A stretch of DNA of 64,000 bases from Bacillota bacterium (lineage in GTDB: Bacteria > Bacillota_I > Bacilli_A > RF39 > UBA660). A program made the position numbers and the translations under genes. Below, in pieces: positions 25,306-34,088 of the stretch (the stretch's first letter is position 1; each line of letters begins with the position of its first letter). The stretch lies in NCBI GenBank assembly GCA_015059245.1, contig SVAU01000007.1, positions 62,001-126,000 of the forward strand. Direction: 5' to 3'. The notes under the pieces are model-generated. The model was not told the origin of the DNA and did not search any database. It saw only the letters and a list, made by a program, of their open reading frames with translations.

Positions 25306-26001
25306 ATGTTTTTTAAATTGATTAACTTTATTAAAGGCTTATGGTTCTTTACTGGTAGTTATTCTGTTAATGTATTTCCTCCTCCTTTAGATAAAGATGA
25401 AGAAGATAGATGTATTAAGTTATTAGAACAAGGAGATATGGATGCTAGGAATAAGTTAATAGAACATAATTTAAGATTAGTAGCACATTTAGTTAAGAAG
25501 TATGAGTGTAAGGATGTTAGTAGTGATGATTTAATAAGTATTGGTACTATAGGACTTATTAAAGGTGTAGATAGTTATGATAGTAGTAAGAATATAAAGA
25601 TTACTACTTATATAGCTAAGTGTGCTTTAAATGAGATATTAATGTATTTTAGAACTAGTAAGAAGATTAATAATGAGATTAGTTTGAATGATTATATAAG
25701 TACTGATAAGGAAGGTAATGAAATATCTTTAATAGATATATTGCCTAGTGAAGATATAGATATTAGTACTAAGATAGTTAATGATATTGATATTGAGTTA
25801 TTACATAATTATTTAGATGTATTAAGTGATAAAGAGAAAGATATTATTATTAAGAGATATGGTTTATATAATGGAGATTATTATACTCAGAAAGAGATTG
25901 CTAAGATGATGCATATATCTAGAAGTTATGTTTCTAGAATGGAAAAAAGGGCTTTAATTAAACTATATAAAGAATTTTATAAAAATAAAAAAGGACTTTA
26001 G
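25306..26001 (+). CDS. sigK: RNA polymerase sporulation sigma factor SigK
   Basis: 231 residues. After a hydrophobic pro-like N-terminus, PPPLDKDEEDRCIKLL leads into region 2 (ARNKLIEHNLRLVAHLVKKY, DLISIGTIGLIKGVDSYD) and region 4 (LSDKEKDIIIKRYGL, ending in ISRSYVSRMEKRAL). The match to late mother-cell sigma-K is close. The gene is contiguous, with no skin-type interruption. It is monocistronic and convergent with divIVA. The pro-sequence suggests activation by regulated proteolysis. No clear sigma-A promoter precedes it. Confidence 0.92.
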   Translation: MFFKLINFIKGLWFFTGSYSVNVFPPPLDKDEEDRCIKLLEQGDMDARNKLIEHNLRLVAHLVKKYECKDVSSDDLISIGTIGLIKGVDSYDSSKNIKITTYIAKCALNEILMYFRTSKKINNEISLNDYISTDKEGNEISLIDILPSEDIDISTKIVNDIDIELLHNYLDVLSDKEKDIIIKRYGLYNGDYYTQKEIAKMMHISRSYVSRMEKRALIKLYKEFYKNKKGL

Positions 26002-26010
26002 GTCCTTTAT
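25985..26010. terminator. Terminator between sigK and divIVA
   Basis: AAAAAAGGAC TTTA GGTCCTTTATT overlaps both stop codons of the convergent genes. Confidence 0.75.
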
Positions 26011-26435
26011 TCAGTTATGTTATCTACGTCATCTACCATAGTAAGTTGTTCTTCTATAGTAGCTTTTATACGAGATTTGTATATTTTAAGGCTTCTTCTT
26101 AATTGATCTGCTTCTATTTCAGTTTTTTCTGCTTTTATAAGTGCATCATTTATTATATGAGATGCGTTCTTTTTGGCTTGATCAATTATAAGTTTTGCTT
26201 CTTCTTTTGCTATCTTTTTTATTTGATTTGATGAGTCTTCTGCTACTAGTACAGCAGTGTTTAATGTTGATTCTAGATTCTTATAGTATTCTAGTCTGTC
26301 TTTTAATGCTTTTAATTCTATTTCTCTAGATTTAAGTTTATCTAGAACATTTTCATATTCTCTAGTAACTTCATTAACAAAGGCATTAACTTCTGTTTTG
26401 TCATATCCATTCAGAGTTGTATTAAATTGTTTCAT
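26007..26435 (-). CDS. divIVA: DivIVA domain protein
   Basis: 142 residues. MKQFNTTLNGYDKTEVNAFVNEVTREYE is the DivIVA/GpsB membrane-targeting N-terminus (F, GYD, VDxF-like pattern), followed by a long coiled coil. DivIVA marks negatively curved membranes and septa. It lies 27 bases after sepF; the ylmG and ylmH genes usually found in between are absent. Some short forms act as GpsB-like regulators. Confidence 0.9.
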   Translation of the reverse strand: MKQFNTTLNGYDKTEVNAFVNEVTREYENVLDKLKSREIELKALKDRLEYYKNLESTLNTAVLVAEDSSNQIKKIAKEEAKLIIDQAKKNASHIINDALIKAEKTEIEADQLRRSLKIYKSRIKATIEEQLTMVDDVDNITE

Positions 26436-26462
26436 GACTCACCTTCTTTAGTTAGATAAAAA

Positions 26463-26858
26463 CTACCATTCTGGATTTTCTTCAGTTTTATCTTGGTCTT
26501 TATTATCTTCGCTAATTTTTCCTTGAACATTAACATTTTTAGGTGTACATAGATATATTCCAACACCTATTTTTTGCATAGTTCCACCTATAGCATAGAT
26601 ACATCCGCTTAAAAAGTCAATAATTCTTTTAGCTTGATCAGATGTAACTCTTTTTAAATTAACTACTACACTATTTCTATTTTTTAGATGATCAGCGATT
26701 TGTTGTGACTCAGAGTAAGCACGTGGTTCTAATAAAATCATCTTGTTGTTAGAGTTTTCGATAGGTGTAGATTCTATATCATAGAATTCGTCTTCTGTTC
26801 CATTTATGTTTTCATCGTATTCATCTTTTGTAAAAATATCTTTTATACTAAATGCCAT
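26463..26858 (-). CDS. sepF: Cell division protein SepF
   Basis: 131 residues. The SepF core is clear: [66 protein letters not shown] (about 42-108). SepF aligns FtsZ filaments and anchors them to the membrane. An acidic linker and a short C-terminal tail flank it. It has its own sigma-A promoter and is followed by divIVA. Confidence 0.95.
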   Translation of the reverse strand: MAFSIKDIFTKDEYDENINGTEDEFYDIESTPIENSNNKMILLEPRAYSESQQIADHLKNRNSVVVNLKRVTSDQAKRIIDFLSGCIYAIGGTMQKIGVGIYLCTPKNVNVQGKISEDNKDQDKTEENPEW

Positions 26859-26889
26859 ATATAAGCCTCCTACACTATATTACTATTTA

Positions 26890-26918
26890 ATTATATAGTA
26901 TTCTTTTGTATTTTTCAA
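26890..26918 (-). promoter_or_regulatory. Promoter of sepF-divIVA
   Basis: Minus strand TTGAAA, 17-base spacer, perfect TATAAT; the leader is about 25 bases and holds GGAGG. Confidence 0.8.
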
Positions 26919-26944
26919 TAAATAAAGATAAATAAATAGGTTTT

Positions 26945-28504
26945 TTATTCGTCTTTTTTCTTTAATGTTAGACTATATCCTGTTTCTTTTACATTTAATG
27001 CTTCTAAAATTACATTTTCGTATGTTGCATGTATTTCTTTGAATGTTGGATTGAAACTTCTATGTTCTATATCGTGTATTTTATCTATCATTTCTTTTGT
27101 CATGTTTTGTTTTACTGAATATGATGGATTTATACTATCTATTCCTACTATTATACGTGTTCCGTTTAGTTCTGTATATACTACTTTTATTCCGCCACAA
27201 CCTATATAGTAGAAGTCTATGTCGTCTTTATGAAATAATCTTTTTCCTTTACCTTTTATTGCTATTTTATATAGTAGATTATATATATTACCATAAGTTT
27301 CTATTGATTGAAGTTCTAAGTTACGTAGGAACACTGGTACTCCTTCTTTATCTGTAACATAGAATAATGAGTTTGGTTCTTTATCGTTTTCTTCTATGTT
27401 TATTAAGACATTCTTAAGTACTCTAGTTCTATCGTTTAGTATTTCTAATGCTTCATGGATATCATCTATTTGATCGAAGTAACTTAAATATTTGCACATA
27501 GATATAACATCTTTTTTAGCTCTAGACAACAAGTCTTTTAGTGGACCAGATATTGTCTTTTCTTTTAAATCTGCTTTTTTTACTAGTTCTAATTCTTCTT
27601 CAGTTAGGAATCTTTTCATAGCTTCTAGAGTTTTTTCCATTTGAATTATTCTGTTTTCTTCTTCTATTTTTAATTCCATTTGTGATATTAGTTCGTTTTG
27701 AGTAGATATATCAATACCTGCAGTTTTTGATAATAACTTAAAATTATCTATATCTAGTGTTCTTATGATAGTTGTACCATTTATATAATCTTGTAATTCT
27801 TTTAATGCTCTTCTTTGTAGTTCTAGTTCTGGTTTAGTTTCTTTCTTTTCTAGTTTATCTTTTTCTATTCTTAGTTGAACATATAATTGAGAAATTACTA
27901 TTTCATATTCTTCTAATTCTTTTTCTTTGAATGCTGATTGAAATAGTTTGTCTAATAATAGGTATACTGTACTTAGTTTAGCCCCGCTAAGTAAATTTCC
28001 TGATTCGTCAAAGAAATTTGTTATATTCTTTTTTATTTTATCTTCTACTCTATCATTTTCTTTTGAATGTACGCATAGTTGAATTATGAATTTAAGTAAA
28101 GATTCTGGATTTATATTATGTGTTTTTGCATATGTAAGCATTTCTCTTATTATGACCTCGTTAGGCCATATTTCTCCTGTTATACCTTGTTCTGTTATTA
28201 CTGGTAGTGCTTGTTTTATTTGAGATATTTGTCTTTCGTAAGTAGATTTTAACTTAGAAAGTCTATTTAATTCTCTTTTTCTTACGTAACTTTGTAATTC
28301 AGTAGTTGATGGCCCAATTATTCTTTTAAATAATGGTACTTTTTCGTTTTTTATATATTCTTTTCTTATTTGTTCTTTGCTACCATATGCTGTTATATCT
28401 ATATATTGGGGGTCTGGTATATTCTCTATTTCTGTAAGTATACCTTTTAGTTTAATTTCAATTATATTTAGTTGTGTTTGTAAATAGTTTTTAAAATTCT
28501 TCAT
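26945..28504 (-). CDS. Hypothetical coiled-coil protein
   Basis: 519 residues, no recognised family. Mostly helical with heptad-like repeats in 1-110 and 190-345. The last 110 residues form a different, beta-rich domain (GNIYNLLYKIAIKGKGKRLF, FYYIGCGGIKVVYTELNG), which by pattern resembles a small RelE/ParE-like fold, but I see no firm evidence. No signal peptide. Its own promoter and GGGGGA site precede the ATG. Confidence 0.7.
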   Translation of the reverse strand: MKNFKNYLQTQLNIIEIKLKGILTEIENIPDPQYIDITAYGSKEQIRKEYIKNEKVPLFKRIIGPSTTELQSYVRKRELNRLSKLKSTYERQISQIKQALPVITEQGITGEIWPNEVIIREMLTYAKTHNINPESLLKFIIQLCVHSKENDRVEDKIKKNITNFFDESGNLLSGAKLSTVYLLLDKLFQSAFKEKELEEYEIVISQLYVQLRIEKDKLEKKETKPELELQRRALKELQDYINGTTIIRTLDIDNFKLLSKTAGIDISTQNELISQMELKIEEENRIIQMEKTLEAMKRFLTEEELELVKKADLKEKTISGPLKDLLSRAKKDVISMCKYLSYFDQIDDIHEALEILNDRTRVLKNVLINIEENDKEPNSLFYVTDKEGVPVFLRNLELQSIETYGNIYNLLYKIAIKGKGKRLFHKDDIDFYYIGCGGIKVVYTELNGTRIIVGIDSINPSYSVKQNMTKEMIDKIHDIEHRSFNPTFKEIHATYENVILEALNVKETGYSLTLKKKDE

Positions 28505-28534
28505 TGTTATGTCCCCCTTCGTAAATTTTGTTCT

Positions 28535-28563
28535 ATTATATAATACATGAATTTTGAGGACAA
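28535..28563 (-). promoter_or_regulatory. Promoter of the coiled-coil protein gene
   Basis: Minus strand TTGTCC, 17-base spacer, TATAAT. Confidence 0.75.
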
Positions 28564-28566
28564 ATG

Positions 28567-28592
28567 AAAAGACGGAATTAATCCGCCTTTAA
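28567..28592 (-). terminator. Terminator of glyS
   Basis: Minus strand GGCGGA TTAA TTCCGTC TTTT, 14 bases after the glyS stop. One mismatch in the stem. Confidence 0.65.
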
Positions 28593-28605
28593 CGTGAATT
28601 TTACA

Positions 28606-29985
28606 CTAAAAATCTATTTTTTCTTTAATATAATCTACTAATTCATCGATAGATAATTTAATTTGTTCCATAGTATCTCTATCTCTTACTGTAACTGTAT
28701 TGTTTTCTAAAGTTTCATCGTCGATAGTAATACTGAATGGTGTTCCTACTGCATCATTTCTTCTATAACGTTTTCCGATTGAACCAGATTCATCATAAGA
28801 TACGTTGAACTCTTTACATAATTTAGCATATAGTTCCATAGCTTTTTCTCCATGTACTTTTTTGATTAATGGTAGAATTGTTGCTTTTACTGGAGCTAGT
28901 GCTGGATGTATTTTTAATACTTCTCTTGTATCTCCATTTTCTAGTTCTTCTCTTTCGTATGCGTTACAAATAAATGCTAGTATAGCTCTATCAAGACCAA
29001 GTGATGGTTCTACTACGTATGGAGTATATCTTTCGTTTGTTTCTGGATCTAAGTATCTTAAATCTGCTTTAGAATGTTCCATATGTACTCCTAGGTCATA
29101 GTCAGTTCTATCTGCTATTCCCCATAATTCTCCCCATCCCATTGGGAATAAGAATTCGATATCAGTAGTAGCTTTACTATAGAATGATAGTTCTTCTTTA
29201 GCATGATCTCTGTATCTTAGGTTTTCATTTTTTATACCTAATGATTTTAACCAATCGATGCAGTATGTTTTCCAGTATCCGAACCATTCTAGGTCAGTAT
29301 CTGGCTTACAGAAGAATTCAAGTTCCATTTGTTCAAATTCTCTTGTTCTAAATGTGAAGTTACCTGGAGTAATTTCATTTCTGAATGATTTACCAGTTTG
29401 TCCAATACCAAATGGTACTTTTGCTCTCATACTTCTTTGTACATTTAAGAAGTTAACGAAGATACCTTGAGCTGTTTCACCACGAAGATATACTTTTGAT
29501 TTAGAATCTTCAGTAACACCTTGATGAGTTTCGAATAGAAGGTTGAATTTTCTAATTGGTGTGAAGTCGTTTGAATCACATTTTGGACATTTGATGTTGT
29601 TTTCTTTGATGAATTCTTCTATTTGTTCATTTGACCATCCGTCACCAGTTTCTTTTCCTTCAGTGAATTCTTCAATTAGTTTATCTGCTCTATGACGTGC
29701 TTTACATTTTTTGCAATCTATTAGTGGGTCGTTGAAGTTAGTTACGTGTCCACTTGCTACCCATACTTCTGGGTTCATAAGAATTGCAGCATCTAATCCG
29801 TAGTTATATGGATTTTCTTGGATGAATTTTTTCCACCAAGCACGACGTACGTTTTCTTTTAATTCTCTTCCTAATGGTCCGTAATCCCAAGTGTTAGATA
29901 ATCCTCCGTAGATTTCACTTCCTTGAAATATGAAACCATATTGTTTACAATAATTTACTATGTCTTCCATTTTAATTTTTTCCAT
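28606..29985 (-). CDS. glyS: Glycine-tRNA ligase, alpha2 type
   Basis: 459 residues. It belongs to the homodimeric (eukaryote-like) glycyl-tRNA synthetase class, not the bacterial GlyQ/GlyS tetramer. Signatures: [21 protein letters not shown] at the start, a zinc ribbon with CKKC and CPKC, class II motif 2 FRNEITPG and motif 3 [13 protein letters not shown] 29985 is chosen from GAGG 8 bases upstream and the normal [13 protein letters not shown] start. A T-box leader precedes it. Confidence 0.97.
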   Translation of the reverse strand: MEKIKMEDIVNYCKQYGFIFQGSEIYGGLSNTWDYGPLGRELKENVRRAWWKKFIQENPYNYGLDAAILMNPEVWVASGHVTNFNDPLIDCKKCKARHRADKLIEEFTEGKETGDGWSNEQIEEFIKENNIKCPKCDSNDFTPIRKFNLLFETHQGVTEDSKSKVYLRGETAQGIFVNFLNVQRSMRAKVPFGIGQTGKSFRNEITPGNFTFRTREFEQMELEFFCKPDTDLEWFGYWKTYCIDWLKSLGIKNENLRYRDHAKEELSFYSKATTDIEFLFPMGWGELWGIADRTDYDLGVHMEHSKADLRYLDPETNERYTPYVVEPSLGLDRAILAFICNAYEREELENGDTREVLKIHPALAPVKATILPLIKKVHGEKAMELYAKLCKEFNVSYDESGSIGKRYRRNDAVGTPFSITIDDETLENNTVTVRDRDTMEQIKLSIDELVDYIKEKIDF

Positions 29986-30025
29986 ATTTATTCCTCTTTC
30001 TTTTTTTATTATATTTATTTGTTTA

Positions 30026-30079
30026 TTAGATGGAACTGCAACCTCGTTCGTGTTCCTCAAATGGCTTATGTCTTAACAT
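30026..30079 (-). CDS. Small upstream ORF in the glyS leader, 17 residues
   Basis: GGAAGTG precedes ATG 30079, opening [13 protein letters not shown], ending before glyS. It lies after the T-box terminator, so it is translated only when antitermination works. The DNA also forms GGAAC/GTTCC. Chance is possible; no family is known. Confidence 0.3.
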   Translation of the reverse strand: MLRHKPFEEHERGCSSI

Positions 30080-30097
30080 ATTTATCACTTCCTAAAT

Positions 30098-30218
30098 AAA
30101 AAAACTTCTAGAAATGTGTAGGAACGAGATTAACCCGCGGTTCCATCCTACTTATTTCTAGAAGAAATCATCTTTATTATATATAGCTCGTGGTTGCCAA
30201 CCCAGTCGTCGCTTGTAT
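30098..30218 (-). promoter_or_regulatory. T-box riboswitch leader of glyS
   Basis: On the minus strand the T-box sequence AGGATGGAACCGCGGG (30149-30134) can pair to form an antiterminator; the competing terminator pairs TTCTAGAAAT with ATTTCTAGAA and GTAGGA with TCCTAC, then TTTTTTT (to 30098). The glycine codon candidate GGC lies in the loop of GGTT/AACC (30200-30190 region). The distance from the expected transcription start to the T-box is only about 70 bases, so Stem I is very short compared with the Bacillus glyQS T-box. Uncharged tRNA-Gly would promote readthrough. Confidence 0.85.
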
Positions 30219-30224
30219 GAATTG

Positions 30225-30252
30225 ATTATAACAAATATTATTTTTTTGTCAA
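30225..30252 (-). promoter_or_regulatory. Promoter of the glyS T-box leader
   Basis: Minus strand perfect TTGACA (30252-30247), 16-base spacer, perfect TATAAT (30230-30225). Confidence 0.85.
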
Positions 30253-30254
30253 CT

Positions 30255-31289
30255 TTATTTTCTTACTATATGTGTTTTTATTTCTTCTTCACTATATGGT
30301 AATAGTTCTTGATATAGAGTTTCTATTCTTCTACGTTGTGGTTCATGTAGTTGATGGAATGCATATTGTCTAAACATGTTTCCATTTAATACTTTTCTTA
30401 TTTTATCTCTTAAGTAATCTACTTCATATACTGACATAGAACCTAGTTTAGTTGTATTAATTATTTCGCATTGTTTTTCTCTACCGAAGTTTAGTGTTCT
30501 CATATGAGGACATACTATTAAGTATTTCTTTTTATCTGGTATTACGAATTGTGTTACATGTATTGATTCTATTTCTGTGAAATCGAAATTTACGGGTACT
30601 GCTACGAAGTTACCGTTAGTTGCATCAAATAAGAATTTAGTTCCATTGTCTGCTACTCCTACTACGGAGTGATCTAGTTCTACGTTACCTTTTTGGATTC
30701 TTTTTACTGGATCATCTTCGTTTAATGTACATGATACGTTTGCTGCTGTATAACCTAGTTCATTCATTACATCTACTATGAATGATGACATATGGCGACA
30801 TACACTTCTACCTGTTACTACTTTAGCTCCGATTAGTTCTTCTAAGTATTCTCTTTCATATTTAAATAATTGATATTTGTGATCCATGTTTTTTGCAAAG
30901 AAACCTACTTCCATTAATGCATGGATGTATACTATGTTTTCTTTTGCTGTTTTTAGATGAGCTGATTTTACTAATTCTGCTGCATCTTTAATATATTTTT
31001 TATATTCGTTTAGAAGTTCGTTATATGTTGTTGTAGTACGTAACATATCTATTGTTTGTGTTTCTTCTACAATACTTTCTCTTTTCCAGTATCTTCTAAG
31101 TAATGAGAATTCTAAACCTATTACAGCACCACCAAATATTTTGAAGAATGTCATATCATTAAATATTATTGAAGGTATTTGGGCTGCTCCTATGAAAGCT
31201 GCAGAAAGGGCTTGTTTGTTTTTCATTAGTCTTTTTAGTCTTTGTTTTTTTAAATCTTTTTCATATTGTATTACGTCGATTTGTTCCAT
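30255..31289 (-). CDS. Transglutaminase-like cysteine enzyme with membrane anchor
   Basis: 344 residues. A short hydrophobic stretch (about 29-65) lies near the N-terminus, then helices, then a transglutaminase-like core with Cys164 (SVCRHMSSF), His207 (LDHSVVGV) and Asp222 (FLFDATNG). The order Cys-His-Asp fits a catalytic triad. No exact family is recognised. It lies downstream of a good promoter and upstream of the glyS promoter. This is the second transglutaminase-like protein in the window. Confidence 0.75.
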   Translation of the reverse strand: MEQIDVIQYEKDLKKQRLKRLMKNKQALSAAFIGAAQIPSIIFNDMTFFKIFGGAVIGLEFSLLRRYWKRESIVEETQTIDMLRTTTTYNELLNEYKKYIKDAAELVKSAHLKTAKENIVYIHALMEVGFFAKNMDHKYQLFKYEREYLEELIGAKVVTGRSVCRHMSSFIVDVMNELGYTAANVSCTLNEDDPVKRIQKGNVELDHSVVGVADNGTKFLFDATNGNFVAVPVNFDFTEIESIHVTQFVIPDKKKYLIVCPHMRTLNFGREKQCEIINTTKLGSMSVYEVDYLRDKIRKVLNGNMFRQYAFHQLHEPQRRRIETLYQELLPYSEEEIKTHIVRK

Positions 31290-31321
31290 ATAAAAACAAC
31301 CCCTTTCTTTTAGTGGTTGTT

Positions 31322-31350
31322 ATAATACCAAATTAGTTGATTTTAAGCAA
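31322..31350 (-). promoter_or_regulatory. Promoter of the 30255-31289 gene
   Basis: Minus strand TTGCTT, 17-base spacer, TATTAT. It overlaps a plus-strand promoter-like sequence at 31337-31365. Confidence 0.65.
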
Positions 31351-31371
31351 ATTTTGGTGTATATTTTTATT

Positions 31372-31446
31372 AGGAATGATACATTTGAATCCACAATCAA
31401 ATATCATGCCGGTTTGTTCCATAAGTATTTCTACTTATGGTTTTTT
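31372..31446 (+). ncRNA. Putative small RNA, about 75 bases
   Basis: A plus-strand promoter-like pair (TTGATT 31337-31342, 17 bases, TATATT 31360-31365) is followed by a hairpin with arms GATACATTTGA and TCAAATATC, then the unpaired GCCGGTTTGTT, then a terminator CCATAAGTA TTTC TACTTATGG TTTTTT ending at 31446. No ORF. It fits no RNA class I know. The overlap with the divergent promoter means it could also be a leftover of something larger. Confidence 0.45.
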
Positions 31447-31481
31447 CTTACTTTAATACTAAAATAAGAATTATAGCTATT

Positions 31482-31521
31482 ATAAAATAAACAACTTAGT
31501 TAGTTAAGTTGTTTATTTTTT
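31482..31521 (-). terminator. Terminator of the yqfC-recO operon
   Basis: Minus strand AAATAAACAACTTA / TAAGTTGTTTATTT, overlapping the recO stop codon, with a flanking T run. Very long, stable stem. Confidence 0.85.
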
Positions 31522-32233
31522 TTAGAAAGTCTTTACTTTTTAGGTATAGACCTGTATATCTATCGTAGTATTTATCTAGGAAGTAATTTATTTCATTTGC
31601 TATACTAGGTTTTATATTTATATCACTTATAGAGTTTACATCTACTAAGTAATACATTCTTATTAGTTTTATTGATTTAGGATCTAAGATACGTTCGTTA
31701 GTATAACAGTTTTGACATATGTATCCACCTTCGTCTGGATCTAATGTTACTATATTTTTCTTGCTACCACATTTAACGCAAGAATCTAGGTTTAGACCTA
31801 CTCCTAAGTAATCTAAATACTTTAATTCTAATATATTAGTTAGTATTAGGGGATTTTTGTTTTCATTTAATTTTAGTACTGTACTAATAAATAAATTATA
31901 TATATCTGGTTCATTATTTTGTTTTAATACTTGGTATGTAAGATCTGTTATGTATGACATATAACTTATTAGGGTTATATCATTTCTTATATTAGTTAGA
32001 TTGTCTATTATATCGACATCTACTAGTTTAGATAGTTTGTTTTCGTTGTAGTTTATATGAAAGTATCCATAAGTAAATTTTAAGGTTTTGGTACGTAGTG
32101 GGTTTTTAATACTTTTTACGTTACTACACATTATACCTATCATACCTTTTTCTTTTGTTAAGACATTAATTATCTTTGAATTGTCTCCATATGGAGTTTC
32201 CATTATTATTATACCTTCTAATTTACTTATCAT
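31496..32233 (-). CDS. recO: DNA repair protein RecO
   Basis: 245 residues. It loads RecA at gaps together with RecR. The N-terminal OB-fold starts with SKLEGIIIMETPYGDNSKI, and the zinc finger is CVKCGSKKNIVTLDPDEGG followed by ICQNC. It lies 8 bases after a tiny yqzL gene, downstream of era, as in Bacillus. Confidence 0.93.
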   Translation of the reverse strand: MISKLEGIIIMETPYGDNSKIINVLTKEKGMIGIMCSNVKSIKNPLRTKTLKFTYGYFHINYNENKLSKLVDVDIIDNLTNIRNDITLISYMSYITDLTYQVLKQNNEPDIYNLFISTVLKLNENKNPLILTNILELKYLDYLGVGLNLDSCVKCGSKKNIVTLDPDEGGYICQNCYTNERILDPKSIKLIRMYYLVDVNSISDINIKPSIANEINYFLDKYYDRYTGLYLKSKDFLKKINNLTN

Positions 32234-32241
32234 ATTACCAC

Positions 32242-32319
32242 TTACTTACCTTTATATTTTAAATAGTATTCTATTTTACCTGTTTGTTTAAATAATTCCC
32301 ATGCTTCCTTTTTATTCAT
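32242..32319 (-). CDS. yqzL: YqzL family small protein
   Basis: 25 residues, read by hand: MNKKEAWELFKQTGKIEYYL and a basic end. It matches the YqzL pattern (W..F..TG.I..YL.YK) and occupies the same place, between era and recO, as in Bacillus. Function is unknown in the family. A GGATGGG site lies in the hairpin of the terminator after era, about 9 bases before the ATG, so translation may depend on opening of that stem. Confidence 0.7.
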   Translation of the reverse strand: MNKKEAWELFKQTGKIEYYLKYKGK

Positions 32320-32361
32320 AAAAAGAACCCATCCTTTCTAACATTATAATGGGTTCTTTTA
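32320..32361 (-). terminator. Hairpin after era, also holding the yqzL ribosome binding site
   Basis: Minus strand AAAAGAACCCAT / ATGGGTTCTTTTT with a 16-base loop that contains TATAAT. It could terminate era transcripts, attenuate yqzL-recO, or be read through. Confidence 0.65.
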
Positions 32362-32375
32362 ATATTTTTTATTCA

Positions 32376-33269
32376 CTAACTTATATAATCTTTTTCGTTG
32401 AAACCTAATTCGTTTAAGTATTTTTCTTTGTCTCGCCAATTCTTGATAGTCTTAACATATAATTCTAAGAATACTTTTTTACCTATTAAGTTTTCAATAT
32501 CTTTTCTAGCTTCGATTCCTACAGCTTTAAGTAAAGAACCTTGTTTACCAATTATTATTTTCTTTAAAGAGTCTCTATCTACTATTATATCTACTGTTAT
32601 ATTAGCTATTTTACTCTTATCTTCGTATTTAGATGTTATACATGTAATACTATGAGGTATTTCTTCGTCTGTCATACGGAATATTTTTTCTCGTACGAAT
32701 TCACTTACTAAGAAACTTAATGTACTTGTTGTAATCATATCATCATCAAAGTATCTCATGTCATCTGTTAGATATTTTTTTATTACTGATAGAAGTCTAT
32801 CTACGTTGCTTCTATCTAAAGCACTTATTGGTACTATTTCGGCAAAGTCATATAAGTCTTTGTAATCAGTAATAGCTTTTATTACTTCATTTTCACTCAT
32901 TTTGTCTACTTTGTTTAGTACTAATATTACCTTAGCGTTTGATTCGCTAAGAGATGCAATAATCTTTTTATCTCCAGTACCTAGACCTTCTTTTGCATCT
33001 ACTACAAATAATACTAAGTCTACATCTTTAGTAAGAGATTGTGCTTCTTTATTTAATACTTTACCTAATTTATTTAATGGTTTATGGATACCTGGTGTAT
33101 CTACAAATACTATTTGATATCCATCTTCATTATAAATACCTTGGATGATATTTCTAGTTGTTTGTGGTTTGTTACTTGTTATTGCTATTTTTTGGTTAAT
33201 TAATGTATTTAATAATGTAGATTTACCTACATTTGGTCTTCCTATTAAACTTACAAATCCTGATTTCAT
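32376..33269 (-). CDS. era: GTPase Era
   Basis: 297 residues from ATG 33269, which overlaps the dgkA stop (TAATG). GTPase motifs: GRPNVGKSTLLN (G1), QTTRN, DTPGIHKP (G3) and NKVDK (G4); the C-terminal KH domain carries GKQGSLLKAVG. Era binds the 3' end of 16S rRNA and helps late 30S assembly. Upstream GTG or ATG alternatives would include 22 residues not found in the family. Confidence 0.96.
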   Translation of the reverse strand: MKSGFVSLIGRPNVGKSTLLNTLINQKIAITSNKPQTTRNIIQGIYNEDGYQIVFVDTPGIHKPLNKLGKVLNKEAQSLTKDVDLVLFVVDAKEGLGTGDKKIIASLSESNAKVILVLNKVDKMSENEVIKAITDYKDLYDFAEIVPISALDRSNVDRLLSVIKKYLTDDMRYFDDDMITTSTLSFLVSEFVREKIFRMTDEEIPHSITCITSKYEDKSKIANITVDIIVDRDSLKKIIIGKQGSLLKAVGIEARKDIENLIGKKVFLELYVKTIKNWRDKEKYLNELGFNEKDYIS

Positions 33270-33670
33270 TATAATCCTAATACCCCCATTATATATGGTA
33301 CATATACTACTATACCTATTAGTGCTGCCATACAAGCTAATACAAATGTAGCTGCACTTGAACAGTCTTTAGCTATTTTAGCTAATGGATGTTCTTCTAA
33401 TGTAACTAAGTCTACTACTGCTTCTATTGCAGAATTTATTAATTCTGCAGATAATACCATACCTATTGCTAATAAAGTAATTAACCATTCTATTCCAGAT
33501 ACTTGGAAGAATATATTAGCTAATAATACACATATAGTAGCTATAACATGGATTAACATACTTTGTTCATACTTATATGCGTATTTTAATCCTTCTATTG
33601 AATATTTAAAACTTTTAAAAAATCTTATTAAACCACGTTTCTTAATATCATCTCTTGATATTTTGGCCAT
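33269..33670 (-). CDS. dgkA: Undecaprenol/diacylglycerol kinase
   Basis: 133 residues, three membrane helices, and the DagK signature AELINSAIEAVVDL followed by AKDCSSAATF. In Gram-positives it phosphorylates undecaprenol for cell wall synthesis. It overlaps ybeY by 19 bases upstream and era by one base downstream, in the usual Bacillus order. Confidence 0.94.
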   Translation of the reverse strand: MAKISRDDIKKRGLIRFFKSFKYSIEGLKYAYKYEQSMLIHVIATICVLLANIFFQVSGIEWLITLLAIGMVLSAELINSAIEAVVDLVTLEEHPLAKIAKDCSSAATFVLACMAALIGIVVYVPYIMGVLGL

Positions 33671-34088
33671 CTAAAATCAACTCCTGTAATGCAAACATCA
33701 CTTTTTCGTCTTCTTCGTTCATATGATCATATCCTAATAGATGTAAGATGCCATGTACTGCTAAGAATGCTAATTCTCTTTTTTCACTATGACCATATTC
33801 AGTGGCTTGGCGTTTCATTTGTGGTATACAAATAAAGATATCTCCAAGCATTCGTATATCATTATATACTAAATCATTATTATCTTCAAATGCGAATGAT
33901 ATAACATCTGTTACTCTATCTACTCCTCTATATTCTCTATTCATTTCATGAATTTCTTCATCGTCCATAAATACTACTGAGAAGATAGCATTATTAACAT
34001 TTTCATGTTCTAATGCTGCATTAATTACATCATATAGATAATCATAATCTTTATATAATCCATTGTCTGTTATTTCATAATTATTCAT
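33648..34088 (-). CDS. ybeY: Endoribonuclease YbeY
   Basis: 146 residues. The zinc motif HGILHLLGYDH is complete, and DEEIHEMNREYRGVDRVTDVISF is the family core. YbeY matures 16S rRNA 3' ends and takes part in ribosome quality control. I start at ATG 34088, overlapping the stop of the VanZ-like gene (TAATG). phoH, usually next to it, is absent. Confidence 0.96.
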   Translation of the reverse strand: MNNYEITDNGLYKDYDYLYDVINAALEHENVNNAIFSVVFMDDEEIHEMNREYRGVDRVTDVISFAFEDNNDLVYNDIRMLGDIFICIPQMKRQATEYGHSEKRELAFLAVHGILHLLGYDHMNEEDEKVMFALQELILDGQNIKR

